Positions 21,206 through 64,000 of a stretch of 64,000 nucleotides of DNA are shown one piece after another. The notes beneath the pieces were generated by a model. The model was not told the origin of the DNA. It did no database searches and saw only the letters and a program-made list of their open reading frames with translations. Position 1 is the stretch's first letter; each line of letters begins with the position of its first letter. The position numbers were made by a program, and so were the translations under genes. Source of the stretch: Diabrotica undecimpunctata (Eukaryota > Arthropoda > Insecta > Coleoptera > Chrysomelidae); NCBI RefSeq assembly GCF_040954645.1, contig NC_092810.1:67764660-67828659 (forward strand), in the 5' to 3' direction.

Positions 21206-21392
21206 ATTAATTACTATTTAAATGGGAATAAGCCACAATTAAAGGTTAAAGTACGTTTATTGTATTTTGAGGACGATTTCTGAAGTGGAAATTGAAACGT
21301 CAATAAATGTACTTTAACCTTTAATTGTGGCTTATTTCCATTTAAATAGTAATTACTCTAACACGTCACAAGAAAATAGCTTCAGAACAATG
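21206..21392. mobile_element. Foldback MITE, copy 2
   Basis: Same arms as copy 1 (left from 21206, right arm ending near 21355), here with small differences and an asymmetric centre where part of the left arm is missing. The shared tail CACAAGAAAATAGCTTCAG runs to 21392. Confidence 0.85.
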
Positions 21393-21499
21393 TAAAAGTT
21401 TATATATCAGAAATGTCATTTTACCAATTTTCCGCCACCAAGCTGTGTTTTACGCTGTGAAACTTTTTGTATTTGACTCAGACAAGTATCAGTAAAGTT

Positions 21500-22700
21500 T
21501 GTGAACAAAATTCATGGTGGTAAAATGAAAATTGTGTTTTGTACATAAGAAAAATGCTTTCTGAAGTGCATAGAAAATAAAAAATTTGCAAATATGAAAA
21601 TATCGACAGGAATGAGTTTAATTTTGTTACTCAGGGGTTTTTCGTTTGAAATCACTCGAAAGTCAGTACTTGGGGGGTTTTCGAGATCGCTGAACGCGAA
21701 TATTATGATAGCGACAATCATCGAGCTACCTGGAGCTCAGTGTGGACATCATCTTCTGCAGTTTTGTTATTTTTATTCTATATCACTCAAAAATCATTAC
21801 TCCAGAGTTGTAGTGGTTGCTGAACACGAATATTATGACAGTGATGATTAGATAGCTTGATGATTAACAAATAATCGTTTCAAATTTATTTCTTTCTCAT
21901 CTTCTGTATCAGATAATTGATTTTCTTTTTAGTTCTCCATAACGTGAAATTTTCACCCAGCACAATTTTTCGTGCCAAACTGCAAACCAAGCCATTCTTT
22001 CTACATCCACATTTTAATATAAAAAACAGTGATTTTCATAATAATTTGAAATAGAGCGATGAGAATAAACTCGCTTTAACTATGTAACTTGGAAGATATC
22101 TGTGTACTAGTACGTGTGAGAGAATAAGTACGTATGAGAGAATAATAAGAGAGTATATGTGAAAGTAAAAGGCGGGAGCTGCTACAGAAAAGATTATAAT
22201 AGGTATCACCTAGCACTTCATCAGTGCTACCAACTGCTTAAAAGCGCCTAATTTAAAAAATAATGTTTTGGATAATTTAAATTAAAAATAAAAGTTTTAT
22301 ACAAAGTTGACATTCTGAGGTCATTTATCAACAAAATATTCGTGATCAGTGACTTCGAAACCCGCCGAGTAATAACTGTCGACTGATTTCGAATGAAAAT
22401 AACATAAAACTTCAGGAGACTAGGTCCATCCTGGGCACAAGTAGCTTGAGGACCATCGTAGTTATCATATTAGCATTTAACGACCTCGAAAACCCCCCAA
22501 GTAACAAAATTGAATTCATTCCTGTTGATATTTTCCGAGTTGCAAATTTCTATGTTCTTTGGAAATACATTTTCCTTTTGCACAAAATACCACTTTTGCC
22601 GCCAGGAATTTTGCCCACAAACTTTCCTGACACTTTCCCGAAGCGAATGCAAAAAGGTGAACAGCTATTCATCTTGCTGTGGAAAATTAGTAGGTTTAGT
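21500..22700. repeat. Diverged repeat family in inverted orientation
   Basis: A block at 21510-21870 contains ATCGACAGGAATGAGTTTAA, then a run like TTGGGGGGTTTTCGAGATCG and CTGAACGCGAATATTATGA. The reverse complement of 22320-22660 carries matching blocks in the same order. The GGGTTTTCGA-GAACACGAATAT unit also repeats inside each copy (for example 21660-21710 and again near 21815-21845). The class is unknown to me; it may be part of a non-autonomous DNA transposon. Confidence 0.6.
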
Positions 22701-22799
22701 GCTTTTTTGTTCTTCATTTCCTCGTCTATTAGTATAAAACCTGCTACTGAAGCTTGCTTACCGTAGATTACGCGGATTAAGGTTCACGACTATCGATAA

Positions 22800-23365
22800 C
22801 TGAAAAAAAGAGTTTTATTTGAAGATGAAACCAGAATAAAATCTTTAGATGGTTGTGATTGAGAACATCGAAGATCTGGGGAAAGGTTTTTTGATTGCAC
22901 TATCTCTTCAGGGTGGCCATTGGGAGGTGATACAAAAATATTCTCGGGTAGAACTTATTTAAAGCACGTACATAATTAACCCCATTCATGTACAACCTAT
23001 TAATTAAGATTTATATGTAAAAACATGAAATATCATGGTGTACCGTTTGCTCCATTTATGGGGTATACATTCATTTTTATGCAAGACAGTGTAAGGCAAC
23101 ACACAACAAGGACACTAGTCACTAGATTATATATATAAATCAGATTAATATTTTAATCGTAGAGTCGACACCAGGAAGTCAAGTCTTGAATCCAATTGAG
23201 CAGCTTTGACATGTTCTGAAAAAATCAACTTCCAAGAATTGGAGCAATCTTGTTACAATGGGACAACATTACCCAGCAACCATTCAAAATTTGATAACAA
23301 GCTACCTGGATGGTTACAGAGCTCGAGTAGACATTACTCATTATTTAGATACATTTTTTTTTTAA
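22800..23365 (+). pseudogene. Second Tc1-like transposase relic, another family
   Basis: The plus strand reads LFEDETRIKSLDGCD (22818-22862, first catalytic Asp), then degraded sequence with a GRTYLKHVHN-like block. Further on, in a shifted frame, is an NPIEQL block (about 23190), followed by QNLITSYLDGYRARVDITHY (about 23285-23345), equivalent to the C-terminal QNLINSM--R-ARGGHT-Y block of Tc1 transposases. It differs clearly from the element at 18.6 kb. Multiple stops; no terminal repeats identified. Confidence 0.7.
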
Positions 23366-23469
23366 ATTGGATTTTTCGTTTGTTTTACTTTTCTTTTTTG
23401 TATTTGATCGCTAAACATTGTTTAATTCTTTAAAATTTAAATTATAGTGGTACAATAATTTTGGTCAGG

Positions 23470-24476
23470 AGTACATATTTCTATGTTTGCGTTATAAAAG
23501 ACAACTTTACATAATCATATTCTCATCTAGAGCTCCGCTTTCTAATCAAAAGGCTTAATTAAATGCAATCTGAAATCGTTTTTAGATCTCTGGATCTGCC
23601 AAACCGAGTTACTGATACAAAAATACTAAGTCTACTAACTGGGAACCCGGATTTAAACTAAGCTTTCATTTTCGTATGTTAAAGGATGAAATGAGATGAA
23701 AGAGTGTTAGCTGTGTAAAAATATCAAACAAACACGTTAACTTTGAAACACAAAACACTTAAGGTAACCTTTGAAAGAAAATAATTGTGTAATATTCAGA
23801 ATTATTGTTTATTTTCTTTTATATAATTCTTAACACTAAGTAATCTAGTTGTTTTATTTTCAGTAATAAATTAGAGGAGGGATGTTGAATAAGTTATTGC
23901 ACTGGCGTGGGCTTCAGGATTGTCATTTGTGCCAGCACCGCATCCCACACTTTGTGGAATGTTGTAACATACGAAAACAAGACGATAGGTATATAAATTA
24001 TAAATATATATTATATAAAAAACAAACGGAGATCCATTTTATAAGGACCGCCATCACAATAGCTACCGACGCGACACTAAAATGTTTCGGTAAAAATTTT
24101 TTAATTAATTTTTTTACAAAGTCATGTAAATGTAAATAAAAATAAAAAGAAAAAACGATTAACAGTTGCGTAGCTATGCCAAAGTCTACCATTCACTAGG
24201 TAACAATCCGTTAATTTAAACACAGCCTCGCAAAGCCATAAATACTTTAAGGTATCTTCAATTTCACTCAATTAATTCACTAAATATTAAATATGTATAT
24301 GTATAATATGATACAGTTTGTCTATGAAACATATGTACAATTTGTATATATAATCATTACATAATCACTTTCATATTTTCACAATCTACAGTATTTACAA
24401 ATATATAGATATATAAATATATTTTTTATCACTTTTATTAGTCTGATAATCGTCTCGAAAGAAGTACATTGCACCA
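23470..24476 (-). other. Probable 3' UTR and downstream region of CBP
   Basis: Directly downstream of the CBP stop codon. No coding block is recognisable. A minus-strand AATAAA occurs at 23808-23813 and could be a polyadenylation signal, but AATAAA is frequent by chance in DNA this AT-rich. The true 3' end needs transcript data. Confidence 0.35.
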
Positions 24477-62814
<38,338 letters not shown>

Positions 62815-64000
62815 CTAAAAAAAAGTGACCTTAATTGAATCAGTCAAAAACTATATCAACATAAATACCAAAAAATACCAAGTTAGATGCATTTTTAAAA
62901 TACATTTCACACAAACCACTATGCTTTTGCATTTCTTTGAATTCTCTTATTCATTCAAGTTAAATTGATTTCAAAGAATTTAATATTTCTTTAATAAAAT
63001 TCTAGCTGCAGACTTTGATACAAGTATGTCCATTTTTCACCTAAAGAAAAACAATCAATTTGATACTTTTTTCACAGACTGAATGGTTTTAAGGCCAATG
63101 AGAGAATCTTCATTATAGTTTCCTAGAATACACTGTAAACAATTTTGTCATATGAAATAAATATCTACTGGAATCAATAAATAATATCATAAAATAATTA
63201 CAATGAAAGATCTTTCCTCAATTATATTTATAATATTTTTTACAGAAATTTAACTCTTGTTTTTTATTGGGTAATCCTTATATTCCATGATCAGACAACC
63301 AAGCAGAATTTTTGATAGTCTATCAAATGTGTTCTTTTTTTTCTTGTTTACTTCTGTTAACAGCATTTAAGATGACATAAAAGTTTTATTAAATTGACCA
63401 ATAACTTCAGATGTACTTCAGTTACATAAACTTTCCTGCTATGAGGATAACCTCTCAACTTAAGAGTTTTTTACCTAGACCTTCTGCCATACAGCCAAAC
63501 ACAAAAAGAATAAGACAGTAAAGTATCCATCCCTATAATTAGCCTAAATCATCCAACACAAAGATTTTGATGAAATCACCATTAGGACAGCAGTAACACA
63601 CTCTTCTCACCTAGGGACCTATCAATGATAGGTCACTTGTTTATAAAAGACATAGAATACTAGTTCATGGAAGAAGTCATGGAGGAAGTTGTACAAGTGG
63701 TTTAAAACAAAGTTAATGATATTAACTAAAATATAGAGAATTATAATAATAGCTTGCTGCCTTTTAAAAAGTTAATCAAACAGTTTTACACCTCTATAGA
63801 GTTAAGTGGTAATAAATGTAATATTCCAAGGAGCTACTAATTCACATCAATAATCAATATTTAATTTAAAATTGAAAGAGTTGATTTGATTAATATTTCA
63901 TGCAAATTTGATGTATCAAAACTAAACTGTGGATGGACTAAATTGAATGTTAAGATAAACAAATTACTTCTCTTCATTACTTGAGAATTTATTAATAATT
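62815..64000. other. CBP intron upstream of the first visible exon
   Basis: AT-rich; no exon with CBP N-terminal similarity is recognisable. The start codon and the N-terminal receptor-interaction region must lie beyond the right edge. Confidence 0.5.

Noticed and set aside
63463..63490. Possible CBP first exon: ATG followed by AEGL and a GT-like donor on the minus strand
   Set aside because: The few residues do not continue into the conserved CBP N-terminus, and GT donors occur by chance; not enough to call.

Overview
This is arthropod nuclear DNA, almost certainly insect and possibly a beetle; the species cannot be fixed from sequence alone. The reasons are an intron-rich CBP/p300 gene, a visibly AT-rich background, and the transposon mix: Jockey- and RTE-like LINEs, BEL/Pao, Tc1, mariner, piggyBac, pogo-like, Penelope-like and a tRNA-derived SINE.

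The one host gene I can support is the CREB-binding protein / p300 acetyltransferase (fly name nejire). It lies on the minus strand and fills the right 60 % of the window. I place 19 coding exons from 62814 (inside the N-terminal region; the start codon lies beyond the right edge) down to the stop at 24477-24479. All junctions have GT/AG borders and matching phases, giving 6251 nt or about 2083 codons. Domain order is the canonical one: TAZ1, KIX, bromodomain, RING/PHD, KAT11 acetyltransferase, ZZ, TAZ2, NCBD, Gln/Pro-rich tail.

The left 24 kb has no recognisable host gene and is a graveyard of mobile elements: a pogo-like transposase (1-1182), an RTE-like LINE (2.2-4.3 kb), a TTAA-flanked MITE candidate, a nearly full-length Jockey-like LINE whose two ORFs overlap as TAATG (9.7-14.1 kb), a Tc1/IS630-type transposon nested in a LINE (15.6-17.8 kb), a Tc1 element with roughly 230-bp terminal repeats that itself holds an RTE insertion (18.6-20.8 kb), and a second Tc1 relic (22.8-23.4 kb).

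The CBP introns carry the rest: LINE, SINE and mariner relics (27-31.5 kb), a 72-bp near-perfect inverted repeat (33.0-33.6 kb), a complete BEL/Pao retrotransposon whose two 225-bp LTRs look identical (35.2-41.0 kb), a decayed piggyBac element with palindromic subterminal motifs (43.6-46.1 kb), Penelope-like fragments (46.4 and 48.8 kb), and RTE debris in both orientations (53.8-56.7 and 61-62.3 kb).

A foldback MITE family occurs three times whole and twice in part across the window. I found no evidence for a new gene system. The most notable observations are the TAATG stop-start overlap, the recent but ORF-broken BEL insertion, the long intronic hairpins, the nested transposons, and a weak hammerhead-like core in a Penelope-type repeat.
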